From assembly GCA_035649275.1 (NCBI GenBank), contig DASRJW010000058.1:1-38724 (forward strand): DNA of 38,724 nucleotides, written 5' to 3'. This DNA is from Candidatus Krumholzibacteriia bacterium. Lineage in GTDB: Bacteria; Krumholzibacteriota; Krumholzibacteriia; G020349025. The notes beneath the pieces are model-generated. The model saw nothing but the letters and a program-made list of their open reading frames with translations, searched no databases and was not told the DNA's origin. The translations under genes and the position numbers were made by a program. Each line of letters opens with the position of its first letter. Within the stretch, counting starts at the first letter, position 1. Of this stretch, positions 1 to 8,374 are shown piece after piece.

Positions 1-1856
1 GGCTTCGAGTCGTCCCGTTGCAGCACGGGGTAGCGGTCGCCGTCCACCCCGTCCAGCTCGACGGTGTGATAGAAGTCGCCGTTCTCCAGGATCAGCTCCA
101 GAGGTTCCCGGGTGCCGCGCGTCGCTTGCAGGATCTCCCGCGCCTGCTTGCGCGCGAAACGCCGGCCTCCCAGAGCCACGACCTTCATGCCCGGCGAGAC
201 GCCGGCCAGCGCCGCCTTCGAGTCCGGCACCACGTCGACGATGCGGCCGTCTTCCTCGAGAGTCAGGCCGAGGGAGTAGCGCAGGTCCACGCTCTTGCCG
301 GCTTCCTCCAGGGACTGGAGCAACGCTGGCACCGTCGAGCTGTAAGCGAGCTTCCAGCCGCCGTTCTCGATGCCGCCGAGGGGCGGATGCGCGTTCGGTA
401 CGTCCAAGCGCGCGGTGAGGAAGCCGCGCCAGTCGTACGGCGCCGTCTCTTGCAGCGCCGCCACGATGTCGTCGAACTCGTACGTCTTGAGCGACGCCGC
501 GCCGCCCGGGCCGCCGAAGAAACGGGAGCAGAAATCGTCGAGCGAGCGCCGGCCCTGGGTCTGCTCGCGGATGGTCACGTCCGCTTCGAGCCAGATGAGA
601 ACGCCCTCGTTGTAGAAGTCCGTCGACCGCCGCCAGGCTTCCCCCTGATCGGGGGCCTGGAAAAGGAGCTGCGCCGCCACCGCGGTGTCCTGCAGCGGGC
701 GCCAGGTGCGGCCGCGGACGTTGTCTAGGTCGGCAGCCATCTTCGCCAGGTGTTCCTGGGAGATCTCCGGCGTGCGCAAGCCGGAGCGGCCAGCCAAGAC
801 CCAGCCCAGATACGAGGTGAGCCCTTCGTACACCCAGAGGAGCTCGGTCTCCTGCGGCTGCTGGTAGTCGCCGTGCACGAGGCCGGCGGGGCGCCGGTGC
901 TTGCCGCACCAGGAGTGCACGTACTCGTGCGGCAGGAGACCCGCCATCCGGGTGCGCAGGTCCGGGTCGACGAGGGATCTCTCGGCCACGCGGTTGTCGC
1001 TCGACTCGTGATGCTCGAGGCCGAAGTGGGCGATCTCGTCGCTCAGCGACAGCAGGAAATGGTAGCGCCGGTAGTGGCGGCTGCCGAAGAGCGCGTCGGC
1101 TTCGCTCACCAGCTGCTTGTAGGCGGCGAGCAGCTCGGGAGTGAAGGCGAGGCCGGCTTCGGAGTCGCAGGCCACGTCGAGAACCACCGAAGGCGGCTCG
1201 TCCGCGGTGAGAGGGATGCTACGCAGGTGCGCACCCATGAGCAGCGGCGAATCGACGAGGGTGACGAGCGACACTGGCTCGAACTCCACCGTCTCACCCC
1301 GTCGCTTGTCGACCGGAAGCGCCGTCCCGAGCTGCCAGCCTGCCGGCATCTGCAGCGACGCGGTGAACTGCTGCTTCCCCGGCTCCACGCCTTGCGGGTA
1401 GAGCAGCACCTGGTTCCAGTTGAGAATCGCGAGCTGGTCGCTCGACGACGCGCCGCTCGTGAAGCGCTCACCTTTTCCCGGCAGCAGATAGTCGAGATCC
1501 ACTTCCACCGCCTTCGCCCCCGCCGGCACGGTACAGCGGAAAGCGTACATGTCCACCGGATCGCGCTCCCAGGCGACCTTCTTTCCCCCGGCGGTGATCG
1601 TGAGGCCGGCCACGCCATTGATCGGCCCGGTGGGACCGTGCTCGCCCGGGATCCACTTGGGATAGAAGAGGGTGAGCGGGCCTGGTGTCGCCGGGATGGA
1701 GAGATGTGCGTGCAGCAGCCGGCGTGGCGCTTCTCGCGCGTCCAAGCGGATCGTCGTCGCGCCCACTCTGGCGGCGGTCAAGGCGGCGATCGCAAGGGTG
1801 CATGCGAGGGTCAAGCCGAAGGGCGAGGGGGAGCGGAAGCGGCGAGAGCGCGACAT
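1..1856 (-). CDS. M61 family glycyl-aminopeptidase with PDZ domain (3' end cut by window)
   Basis: A secreted zinc metallopeptidase of family M61 that should remove N-terminal residues from peptides outside the cytoplasm. I translated this strand directly. The ATG at 1856 follows GGAGG at good spacing and opens a basic, hydrophobic signal peptide (about residues 1-33). A beta-rich N-terminal domain follows. The zinc site is HEYVHSW, with H310, E311 and H314 (bases 915-929), and the downstream basic stretch KHRRP matches the M61 signature. The third ligand is probably E344 in WVYEGLT. A PDZ domain (roughly residues 490-560, with GVSPGMKVVAL) lies near the C-terminus, as usual in the family. 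The reading frame is still open at base 1, so the C-terminus is missing. It is divergent from the metallophosphoesterase at 2114. The family assignment is confident; the substrate is unknown. Confidence 0.93.
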   Translation of the reverse strand, partial: MSRSRRFRSPSPFGLTLACTLAIAALTAARVGATTIRLDAREAPRRLLHAHLSIPATPGPLTLFYPKWIPGEHGPTGPINGVAGLTITAGGKKVAWERDPVDMYAFRCTVPAGAKAVEVDLDYLLPGKGERFTSGASSSDQLAILNWNQVLLYPQGVEPGKQQFTASLQMPAGWQLGTALPVDKRRGETVEFEPVSLVTLVDSPLLMGAHLRSIPLTADEPPSVVLDVACDSEAGLAFTPELLAAYKQLVSEADALFGSRHYRRYHFLLSLSDEIAHFGLEHHESSDNRVAERSLVDPDLRTRMAGLLPHEYVHSWCGKHRRPAGLVHGDYQQPQETELLWVYEGLTSYLGWVLAGRSGLRTPEISQEHLAKMAADLDNVRGRTWRPLQDTAVAAQLLFQAPDQGEAWRRSTDFYNEGVLIWLEADVTIREQTQGRRSLDDFCSRFFGGPGGAASLKTYEFDDIVAALQETAPYDWRGFLTARLDVPNAHPPLGGIENGGWKLAYSSTVPALLQSLEEAGKSVDLRYSLGLTLEEDGRIVDVVPDSKAALAGVSPGMKVVALGGRRFARKQAREILQATRGTREPLELILENGDFYHTVELDGVDGDRYPVLQRDDSK

Positions 1857-2040
1857 CGGGGGCCTCCGGGCGGCTTGGTGTGGCGGATGTCGAAGGTTCC
1901 TCAATGACTTTGAACGATCACGGGGCGGGAAGTCCAGGCCCGGCCCAGCGACACCGCTTCCGAGGCGTGGCAGCGGCCGCTCGAGACGCGCGCGGTACGA
2001 GGAGGAATCAAGGAAGGACCTGGGGTCCATCGGGTTTCCA

Positions 2041-2070
2041 TTGTCCTTCTCTCCCGGTGCGCACTAGCAT
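2041..2070 (+). promoter_or_regulatory. Possible sigma-70-type promoter for the metallophosphoesterase gene
   Basis: TTGTCC at 2041-2046 and TAGCAT at 2065-2070 are spaced 18 bp apart, 44 bp before the start codon. Each hexamer matches consensus at four of six positions, so this is only a candidate. The rest of the 257-bp divergent gap (1857-2113) shows no gene or clear repeat. Confidence 0.3.
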
Positions 2071-2113
2071 CCCACCTTCGTTTCGCCGGTGCTCTCCCCC
2101 ACGGGAGGTTTCC

Positions 2114-3400
2114 ATGGCGCCCCCTGCCAGCCCGCCGGCCCCAGCATCACGCCGCCGCGTGGCGTTCCTCGCCTGCCTGGGGGCGATGTTCCTCGCGAGC
2201 GGCGCCCGGGCGCAAACGCCCCCCGACTTCACCGTCGCTTTCCTCGGCGACCAGGGTCTCGGCCCGAGCGCCGTCGCGGTGCTCGAGCTCATCGCCGCCG
2301 AGGGAGCCGACGCCGTCGTCCACTCCGGGGATTTCGAATACGCCGACAACCCGCAGGCCTGGGAGGCGCAGATCAATGCGGTCCTGGGACCGAGTTTCCC
2401 CTACTTCGCTTCGATCGGGAACCACGACACGCAACGCTTTCGTGGGTCCGGTGGTTACCAGGAGCTCCTGAAGGCGCGCCTCGACCGGCTCGGCATTCAC
2501 TGGAATGGCGACCTCGGCGTCTCCTCCGCCTTGGAGTACGGCGGCATCCTCTTCCTCCTCACCGGCCCAGGCACCGAGGGCGCGAATCACGACAGCTACA
2601 TCCGCGCCGTGCTCGCCAGCTCCTCGCGGCCGTGGCGCCTCAGCAGCTGGCACAAGAACCAGCATCTCATGCAAGTGGAAGCCAAGGGCGACGAGACGGG
2701 CTGGGGCGTTTACGAGGAATCGCGGCGCGGGGGCGCGATCATCGTCACCGCCCACGCGCACACCTATAGCCGGACCCACTTGCTCTCCCACATGCAAACG
2801 CAGACCATCGCGAGCCTGTCCGATACCCTGCAGGTCAGAGCCGACGCGCCCGCCTCACCGGCGGACGAGGGCGCTTCCTTCGTCGTCGTCTCCGGCCTCG
2901 GTGGGCACAGCATCCGCAGCCAGCTGTTGCAAGGGAACTGGTGGGCGAGCGTCTACACCGCGACGCAGAACGCGACCTACGGCGCCTTGTTCGGTGTCTT
3001 CTCCTACGGCGGCGATCCGTCTCTGGCGCATTTCTACTTCAAGAACATCGCCGGCGCGATCATCGACGACTTCTACGTGCGCACCAACGTGATCCAAACC
3101 GCGGTCGGCGTCGATCCCGCCGCCGGCCGCTCGGAGCTGTCGATGCACCTCGTTTCACCCCATCCCGCCCGTGACCGGCTCTCCCTCCTCTACGAGCTGC
3201 CCGAAGCCGCGCCGGTGGACCTGGTCGTGTACGACGTGACGGGCCGGGTCGTGCATCGCGCCTTCTTCGGTCGCTTCCATCCTGCCGGCCGCCACCTGTG
3301 GGAGTGGGAGATCGAGCCTTCCCTCCCCTCGGGCGTTTACACCTGCCGCATCCATGTGCCCGGAGAGGCGCGGATGGCGCGGGCCGTGGTTCTGAGGTAG
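2114..3400 (+). CDS. Secreted metallophosphoesterase with C-terminal FlgD-like/T9SS-type domain
   Basis: A predicted secreted phosphoesterase of the calcineurin-like superfamily, 428 residues. The ATG at 2114 is chosen because GGGAGG lies just upstream and it opens a signal peptide (residues 1-33, ending in a GARA-Q type cleavage site). In-frame codons further upstream read through non-coding sequence. Two-metal motifs are visible: GDQG (D46), HSGDFEY (D73), GNHD (N103, H104) and AHAH (H214, H216), plus a WHKNQ histidine. The last ~80 residues form a FlgD-type Ig domain (VDLVVYDVTGR, then LPSGVYTCRI), which in FCB bacteria usually directs type IX secretion or surface attachment. Purple acid phosphatase-like enzymes are the nearest guess. 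The substrate could be a phosphomonoester or diester and cannot be read from the sequence. Confidence 0.9.
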   Translation: MAPPASPPAPASRRRVAFLACLGAMFLASGARAQTPPDFTVAFLGDQGLGPSAVAVLELIAAEGADAVVHSGDFEYADNPQAWEAQINAVLGPSFPYFASIGNHDTQRFRGSGGYQELLKARLDRLGIHWNGDLGVSSALEYGGILFLLTGPGTEGANHDSYIRAVLASSSRPWRLSSWHKNQHLMQVEAKGDETGWGVYEESRRGGAIIVTAHAHTYSRTHLLSHMQTQTIASLSDTLQVRADAPASPADEGASFVVVSGLGGHSIRSQLLQGNWWASVYTATQNATYGALFGVFSYGGDPSLAHFYFKNIAGAIIDDFYVRTNVIQTAVGVDPAAGRSELSMHLVSPHPARDRLSLLYELPEAAPVDLVVYDVTGRVVHRAFFGRFHPAGRHLWEWEIEPSLPSGVYTCRIHVPGEARMARAVVLR

Positions 3401-3447
3401 CAGCAGCCCTTCCCCGGCCTTCCTCCGCCCCGGCAGCCACACCGCTA

Positions 3448-3503
3448 GCGGGCGATACGTCACCACCTCAGGCGGGCGATCTCGTGACCACCTGAGGCGA
3501 TAC
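3448..3503. repeat. Two-copy imperfect 24-25 bp tandem repeat in the gap before the ABC genes
   Basis: GCGGGCGAT starts at 3448 and again at 3472. Each is followed by a near-identical tail (ACCACCT with CAG or GAG), and a partial third copy (GCGATAC) follows at 97 onward in the same block (3497-3503). CCTCAGG and CCTGAGG in the tails also form an inverted repeat. The 262-bp gap 3401-3662 holds no gene that I can support. The repeat could be an operator or just a local duplication. Confidence 0.5.
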
Positions 3504-3662
3504 CCATTGCGGCCGACTCCAGGCCCACCACAGCGCAGGTGGGCCGCGGCACCCCCGGGCTGACCCCGCGGGAAGGGGGGCTTTCTTGCCGGAGGTCTGC
3601 GTGCAACCATCTCCGGTCCGCGTGCGTTTTTGCTGGCAGCACCCTTCCACAGGAGACGGGAC

Positions 3663-4595
3663 ATGCTTGCGATCCGAAAGCTGGTGAAGATCTACCCGGG
3701 GCCGGTCACGGCGTTGCAGGGCATCGACCTGGACATTCCCGACGGGATGTTCGGCCTCCTCGGACCGAACGGGGCCGGCAAGTCGACGCTCATGAAAATC
3801 CTGGCGGGTCTGCTCGAGCCGACCGCCGGCACGGTGCTGTGGGACGGGGAGGACATGCTGCGGCGGCCCGAGCGCATCTGGGCGCGCTTGGGATACCTGC
3901 CGCAAGACTTCGGCTTCTACCCGCACCTGAGCGGTGAAGCCATGCTGGAATATCTGCTCCGCCTGAAGGGAATCGTGTCTCCCCGGGGCCCGCGCCGTCT
4001 GGCGCAAGAGCTGCTCGAACGCGTCAACCTCGACTTCGCCGCCAAGCGCAAGGTGAAGACCTACTCCGGCGGCATGCGCCAGAGGCTCGGCATCGCCCAG
4101 GCCATCGCTGGCAATCCCTCGTTGCTCATCGTCGACGAACCGACCGCGGGACTCGATCCCGAAGAGCGCCACCGCTTCTACCGGATCCTCACCGAGCTGG
4201 CGCAGGATCGCACCGTCGTCCTTTCCACCCACATCGTGGAGGACGTGGCGGTGTTGTGCCCGCGTTTCGCCGTCATCCATGCGGGGCAGCTGGTGGCCTC
4301 GACCACTCCCACCGAAGCGCGCGCCGCGCTGCGTGGCAGCATCTACGAAGGCTCGGTCACCGACGCCGAGCTGCCGGGCTTGCGGGAGAGGCAGCAGGTG
4401 ACGCAGTCCATCCTCGTCGAAGGCAAGCGCCGCGTCCGCATCCGCACCGCGGGCAACCATGTGCCGCCCGGTTTCGAGCCGAGCGCCCCGACGCTGGAGG
4501 ATGTCTACATGGTGCTCGTGCAGACGGCTCGCGACCGCGACGGGGCCGGCCGGGAAGTGCCGGTGCTCGCTGCTCCACGGGAGGCGGGGCGGTGA
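3663..4595 (+). CDS. ABC transporter ATP-binding protein (ABC-2 type)
   Basis: The cytoplasmic ATPase that powers the permease fusion encoded immediately downstream, 310 residues. It has Walker A GPNGAGKS (residues 34-41), the signature YSGGMRQR, Walker B LLIVDEPTAGLDP and the switch histidine in STHIVED, all intact. The ATG at 3663 is preferred over an in-frame upstream codon at 3630 because AGGAG lies about 8 bases upstream and family members start at this point (MLAIRKL). Its stop overlaps the next start in a GTGA (4592-4595), so the two subunits are almost certainly translationally coupled. The C-terminal ~80 residues are a variable accessory domain. The substrate is unknown; export or bacitracin/Cu-type families share this architecture. 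Confidence 0.95.
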   Translation: MLAIRKLVKIYPGPVTALQGIDLDIPDGMFGLLGPNGAGKSTLMKILAGLLEPTAGTVLWDGEDMLRRPERIWARLGYLPQDFGFYPHLSGEAMLEYLLRLKGIVSPRGPRRLAQELLERVNLDFAAKRKVKTYSGGMRQRLGIAQAIAGNPSLLIVDEPTAGLDPEERHRFYRILTELAQDRTVVLSTHIVEDVAVLCPRFAVIHAGQLVASTTPTEARAALRGSIYEGSVTDAELPGLRERQQVTQSILVEGKRRVRIRTAGNHVPPGFEPSAPTLEDVYMVLVQTARDRDGAGREVPVLAAPREAGR

Positions 4596-7500
4596 GCCAG
4601 GCGCTCGAAGCTCTGGAGCGCGGGAATCTCGCTGCCGGCACCCCGCGCCAGAACAAGGTATGGACGCGCTTCCTGCGTGTCGCCGCCCTCGATTTCAGCT
4701 TCCAAGTGCGCCGCCCGCTCGTGATCATCCTCGTCCTGGCCGTGGTGCTCACCACCTGGGGCCTGACCACGGGGAATCTGAGCATCTCCACCGGCGACCA
4801 GTCGGTGGGCGGCAAACGCGCCTACATCACCTCGGAGCACGCCCTCGCGCTCACGCTCTGCGTGCTGACGCTCCTCTACTACGCTTTCTTCATCTCCGTG
4901 GCGGCGGGAACCAGCATCTCTCGCGACGAAGAGATGGAGGTCCTACCGCTCCTGCACACGACGGGCCTGCGCGCTCGTGAGTACGTGTGGGGAAAGTTCG
5001 CCGGCGTGCTGGGCTGCTTCATGGTCATCCTGCTGCTGCAGATCGTCACGACCGTCCTCATCTACCATCTGCTGCCCTACGCCGACGCCGACAAGATCCG
5101 CGGCCCCTTCGCCTGGCTTCACTATGCCAAGCCCGCCTTGCTCTTCGCCCTTCCCCAGGTGGTGTTCGTGACCGGCGTCACCCTGTGGTTGGGCGAGCGC
5201 ACGCGCCGCCCCATTCTGGTCTTCCTCTTTCCCGTCGCCCTCCTCATGGTGGTGGCGTTCTTCCTCTGGGATTGGTCGCCGACCTGGCTCGACCCGCGCT
5301 GGAACCGCGTGCTCTTCTGGCTGGATCCGTCGGGTTACCGCTGGCTGAACGAGACCCAGCTCAAGGTGGACCGGGGCGCGGACTACTACAACACCGCCCC
5401 CGTGGCCTACGACGCCCAGTTCCTCTGGAGCCGCGTGGCGTGCACGCTCGCCGGCCTCGCCGCCGTGGCCTGGAGCAGCCGGCGCTTCGGGGCCACGCTG
5501 CGCGGGGCGCACCCAACAAGCAGGAGAGGGCGGCGGGGTGCCGTCGCGACAGCGGCCGTCGCCAGCACGGTGGAAGCAGCAGCGGAGTCGGCGCCACTCG
5601 CCGCTCTCGCGATGCGTGTCGTCCCCGTGAGCTTCGTGCGCCAGGCGTGGACCATCGCCTGGTTCGAGCTGCGCAACCTGGCCAGTTCCGCCGGCCTGTA
5701 CCTCTTCACGCCGCTCATCTTGCTGCAGGCTTTGGAGACCGCCTACTACACCAAGAGCATCTGGACCACCCGGCTCATCGTCACGCCGGGAGGCTTCACG
5801 GTGCTGACGATGAACACGCTCACGCTCTGCATCGTGCTGCTCCTCCTCTTCTACACCGTCGAGTCCTTCGATCGCGAGCGGGCGACCAAGCTGCAACCGA
5901 TCTACTCCAGCACACCGGTGCGGACCGGGGCGTTCCTCCTCGGCAAGGCCCTGGCCAACTGCTTCGTCGCCGCCGTCATCCTCTTCGCCGCCTGGCTCGG
6001 TTGCGCGGTGATGCTGGTGGCGCAGCAAAAGGTCGGCATGGACCTGCGTCCCTTCCTCGTCGTCTGGGGTCTGGTGATGGCGCCCACGTTCCTGCTCTGG
6101 TCGTCCTTCGTCATGATGCTCATGGCGGCGACGGGGAATCGCTACGCGAGCTACGGCCTGGCGGCGGCGGCGCTCATCGCCACGGGCTGGCTGCAAGTGC
6201 GGGGCAAGATGAACTGGGTGCTGAACTGGGACGTCTGGAGCGCCATTCGCTGGAGCGATCTCGGCTTCCTCGAGCCCAACGGCCTGCCGCTGCTGCTCAA
6301 CCGGCTCCTCGCCCTCGGTCTCGCCGCTTTCTTTCTGGCCATCACGGTGCGTCTCCTCGGGAGGCGCGAGTTCGATGCCACCCGTGTCGTGCACCGGCTC
6401 GCGCCCGTGGAGCTGTGGCGCCGCACGGTTCCCGTTCTCCTCTGGGGCATCGTTCCGGCGGCGCTCTCGATCTGGCTCGGCCTCCTCGTCTGGCACGGGT
6501 TCCAGTCGAAACCCGCCAAGCGGCACGACCGGGACTACTGGAAGCAGAACCTCGCCACCTGGAAGGATGTGCCGCAACCGAGCTTGGCGGCGGTGGATTT
6601 GGCTCTCTCCTTCGAGCCACGCCGCTCTTCCTTCCGGAGCGCCGGCTCCTATCTCCTGAGGAATGCGGAGCCGGCACCTTTCCGGCAGTTCGCCCTGACG
6701 CTGGCGACGCACATCGATTCGGTGCAGTGGACGCTCGCGGGTGCCGACTACAAGCCGGAGAAGCGTTCGAATCTGTTCGTGTTCACCCCGCCCACCCCGC
6801 TTGCGCCGGGTGACACGCTGCGCCTCGGCTTCGCCTACTCCAGCCGTTGGCCTGCCGGCAGCACCCGCGACGGCGGCGGCATCGAGGAGTTCATCCAGCC
6901 CTCCGGTGTCGTCCTCACCAGCTTCCGCCCCATCCTGGCGCCGATGCTCGGCTTCCAGGAAGAGATTGGCGTCGAGGCGAAGGAAAACCGCTACGAGCCG
7001 CGGCAGTACCCCGACGACTGGTACAAGAGCGTGGTCCCGGTGGCCTACGGTCTCACGCGTCCGTTCACCACCCGCATCCGCATCGAAGGACCGGAGGAAT
7101 ACACTTACAATTCCGTTGGCACAATGGTCGAAGAGCGCGTCGAGGGCGGCCGGCGCCACGTGCTCTGGGTGAGCGATTTCCCGGTCTCCATCTTCAATGT
7201 CGTGGCTGGCAAGTGGGAGGTGCGCCGCGGTGCGGGCACGGCCATCTACTACCATCCTGGTCACCGCTACAACATCGACGAGATGGGACGCGGTCTCGAT
7301 GCCGCCCGGCGTTACTACTCGGAATGGTTCCACCCGTTTCCCTGGCAGGAGCTCAAGCTGAGCGAGTTCGCCAACCTGGCGAACTACGCTCAGGGCTTCG
7401 CCACCAACATCACCTTCTCCGAAGGCATCGGCTTCCTCACCATCTCCGACCCGCGCAACCAGATGGCCTTCACGGTGACGGCGCACGAGGCGGCGCACCA

Positions 7501-8272
7501 GTGGTGGGGGAACCTGGTGACTCCCGGGAAGGGGCCCGGCGGCGACCTCCTCTCCGAGGGCATGTCGCACTTCGCGACCTTGCTCTTGCAACAGCAGGTG
7601 CACGGCCTGCAGGGACGCATCGAGTTCGCCAAGCGCATCGAGGAGCGCTACAACGACGAGCGCCGGGTCGATGCGGAGCGGCCGCTGGTGAAGATCGACG
7701 GCAGCAAGGAGGGCGACAGGACGGTGACCTACGACAAGGGCGGCTGGGTCTTCTGGATGCTCCACGACCTCATGGGGCGGGAAGCCAACCTTGCCGGGCT
7801 GCAGGCCTTCATCCAGAACCACAAGGACAACCCGGATCATCCGTTGTTGGAGGACTTCGTCGACGAGATGCGCCCCTTCGCTCCCGACCCGGCGGCTTTC
7901 GACGCCTTCACGCGACAGTGGTTCTTCGAGGTGGTGGTGCCGGAGTACCACTTCGAGGCGGTGCAGCGGGAGAAACAGGGGGAGCGCTGGGTCGTGACCG
8001 GCACGTTGCGCAACGGCGGCAGCGGGCGCATGCCGGTGCAGGTGGCCGCGGCGCGCGGTGAGCGCTTCGAGAAACAGTCCGCGGCGCAGGCGCTCGAGGG
8101 CCCGGCAACCCAGGCGCCGGACTACGCCGAGTCCCGCACGCCCCTCGAGCTCGGCGCCGGCGAAGCCGCGCCGTTCCGGCTCGAATGCGGCTTCGAGCCC
8201 GACCGCATCCTCGCCGATCCCGACGCGCAGGTCCTGCAGCTACGCCGCAAGTACGCCGTCGTCCGTTTCTGA
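4592..8272 (+). CDS. ABC-2 permease fused to M1-family aminopeptidase
   Basis: A 1226-residue membrane protein combining an ABC-2 type permease with a C-terminal M1 metallopeptidase. The GTG at 4592 overlaps the ATPase stop. The N-terminal half has two groups of membrane segments, the first from about residue 45 to 310 and the second from about 355 to 640, consistent with a tandem permease. The peptidase half has HEAAHQWWGN (H965, E966, H969) and a likely third zinc ligand E989 in LLSEG. The spacing HEXXH-X19-E is one residue longer than the usual X18. The exopeptidase GxMEN motif is not recognisable; its place seems taken by YAQGFATNITFSEG. Such fusions are known in several phyla, with uncertain substrate. 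The peptidase may sit outside the cytoplasm and be a binding module rather than an active aminopeptidase. Confidence 0.92.
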   Translation: MSQALEALERGNLAAGTPRQNKVWTRFLRVAALDFSFQVRRPLVIILVLAVVLTTWGLTTGNLSISTGDQSVGGKRAYITSEHALALTLCVLTLLYYAFFISVAAGTSISRDEEMEVLPLLHTTGLRAREYVWGKFAGVLGCFMVILLLQIVTTVLIYHLLPYADADKIRGPFAWLHYAKPALLFALPQVVFVTGVTLWLGERTRRPILVFLFPVALLMVVAFFLWDWSPTWLDPRWNRVLFWLDPSGYRWLNETQLKVDRGADYYNTAPVAYDAQFLWSRVACTLAGLAAVAWSSRRFGATLRGAHPTSRRGRRGAVATAAVASTVEAAAESAPLAALAMRVVPVSFVRQAWTIAWFELRNLASSAGLYLFTPLILLQALETAYYTKSIWTTRLIVTPGGFTVLTMNTLTLCIVLLLLFYTVESFDRERATKLQPIYSSTPVRTGAFLLGKALANCFVAAVILFAAWLGCAVMLVAQQKVGMDLRPFLVVWGLVMAPTFLLWSSFVMMLMAATGNRYASYGLAAAALIATGWLQVRGKMNWVLNWDVWSAIRWSDLGFLEPNGLPLLLNRLLALGLAAFFLAITVRLLGRREFDATRVVHRLAPVELWRRTVPVLLWGIVPAALSIWLGLLVWHGFQSKPAKRHDRDYWKQNLATWKDVPQPSLAAVDLALSFEPRRSSFRSAGSYLLRNAEPAPFRQFALTLATHIDSVQWTLAGADYKPEKRSNLFVFTPPTPLAPGDTLRLGFAYSSRWPAGSTRDGGGIEEFIQPSGVVLTSFRPILAPMLGFQEEIGVEAKENRYEPRQYPDDWYKSVVPVAYGLTRPFTTRIRIEGPEEYTYNSVGTMVEERVEGGRRHVLWVSDFPVSIFNVVAGKWEVRRGAGTAIYYHPGHRYNIDEMGRGLDAARRYYSEWFHPFPWQELKLSEFANLANYAQGFATNITFSEGIGFLTISDPRNQMAFTVTAHEAAHQWWGNLVTPGKGPGGDLLSEGMSHFATLLLQQQVHGLQGRIEFAKRIEERYNDERRVDAERPLVKIDGSKEGDRTVTYDKGGWVFWMLHDLMGREANLAGLQAFIQNHKDNPDHPLLEDFVDEMRPFAPDPAAFDAFTRQWFFEVVVPEYHFEAVQREKQGERWVVTGTLRNGGSGRMPVQVAAARGERFEKQSAAQALEGPATQAPDYAESRTPLELGAGEAAPFRLECGFEPDRILADPDAQVLQLRRKYAVVRF

Positions 8273-8301
8273 AGGTTTGCAGGTGGAAGGGGTGGCAGTG
8301 A

Positions 8302-8336
8302 ACGGGCCGCGCGGCGGTCGTTGCCGAGCGGCCCGT
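8302..8336. terminator. Long hairpin between convergent genes, probable bidirectional terminator
   Basis: ACGGGCCGC at 8302-8310 pairs perfectly with GCGGCCCGT at 8328-8336. Inside, CGGC (8312-8315) pairs with GCCG (8323-8326) after one mismatch, giving a stem of about 13 pairs with a 7-base loop. It sits midway between the stops of two converging genes (8272 and 8375). No long T-tract follows, so it may act as a weak terminator or mRNA end stabiliser. Confidence 0.65.
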
Positions 8337-8374
8337 CCATGCTACGCAGCGACGCCTCGTACTCTGCGTGCCGG

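Noticed and set aside
4943-7951. A minus-strand open frame of about 1000 codons
   Set aside because: It lies antisense to the permease/M1 gene, has biased composition (Glu, Gly, Arg, His) and shows no motif. It is a GC-rich shadow.
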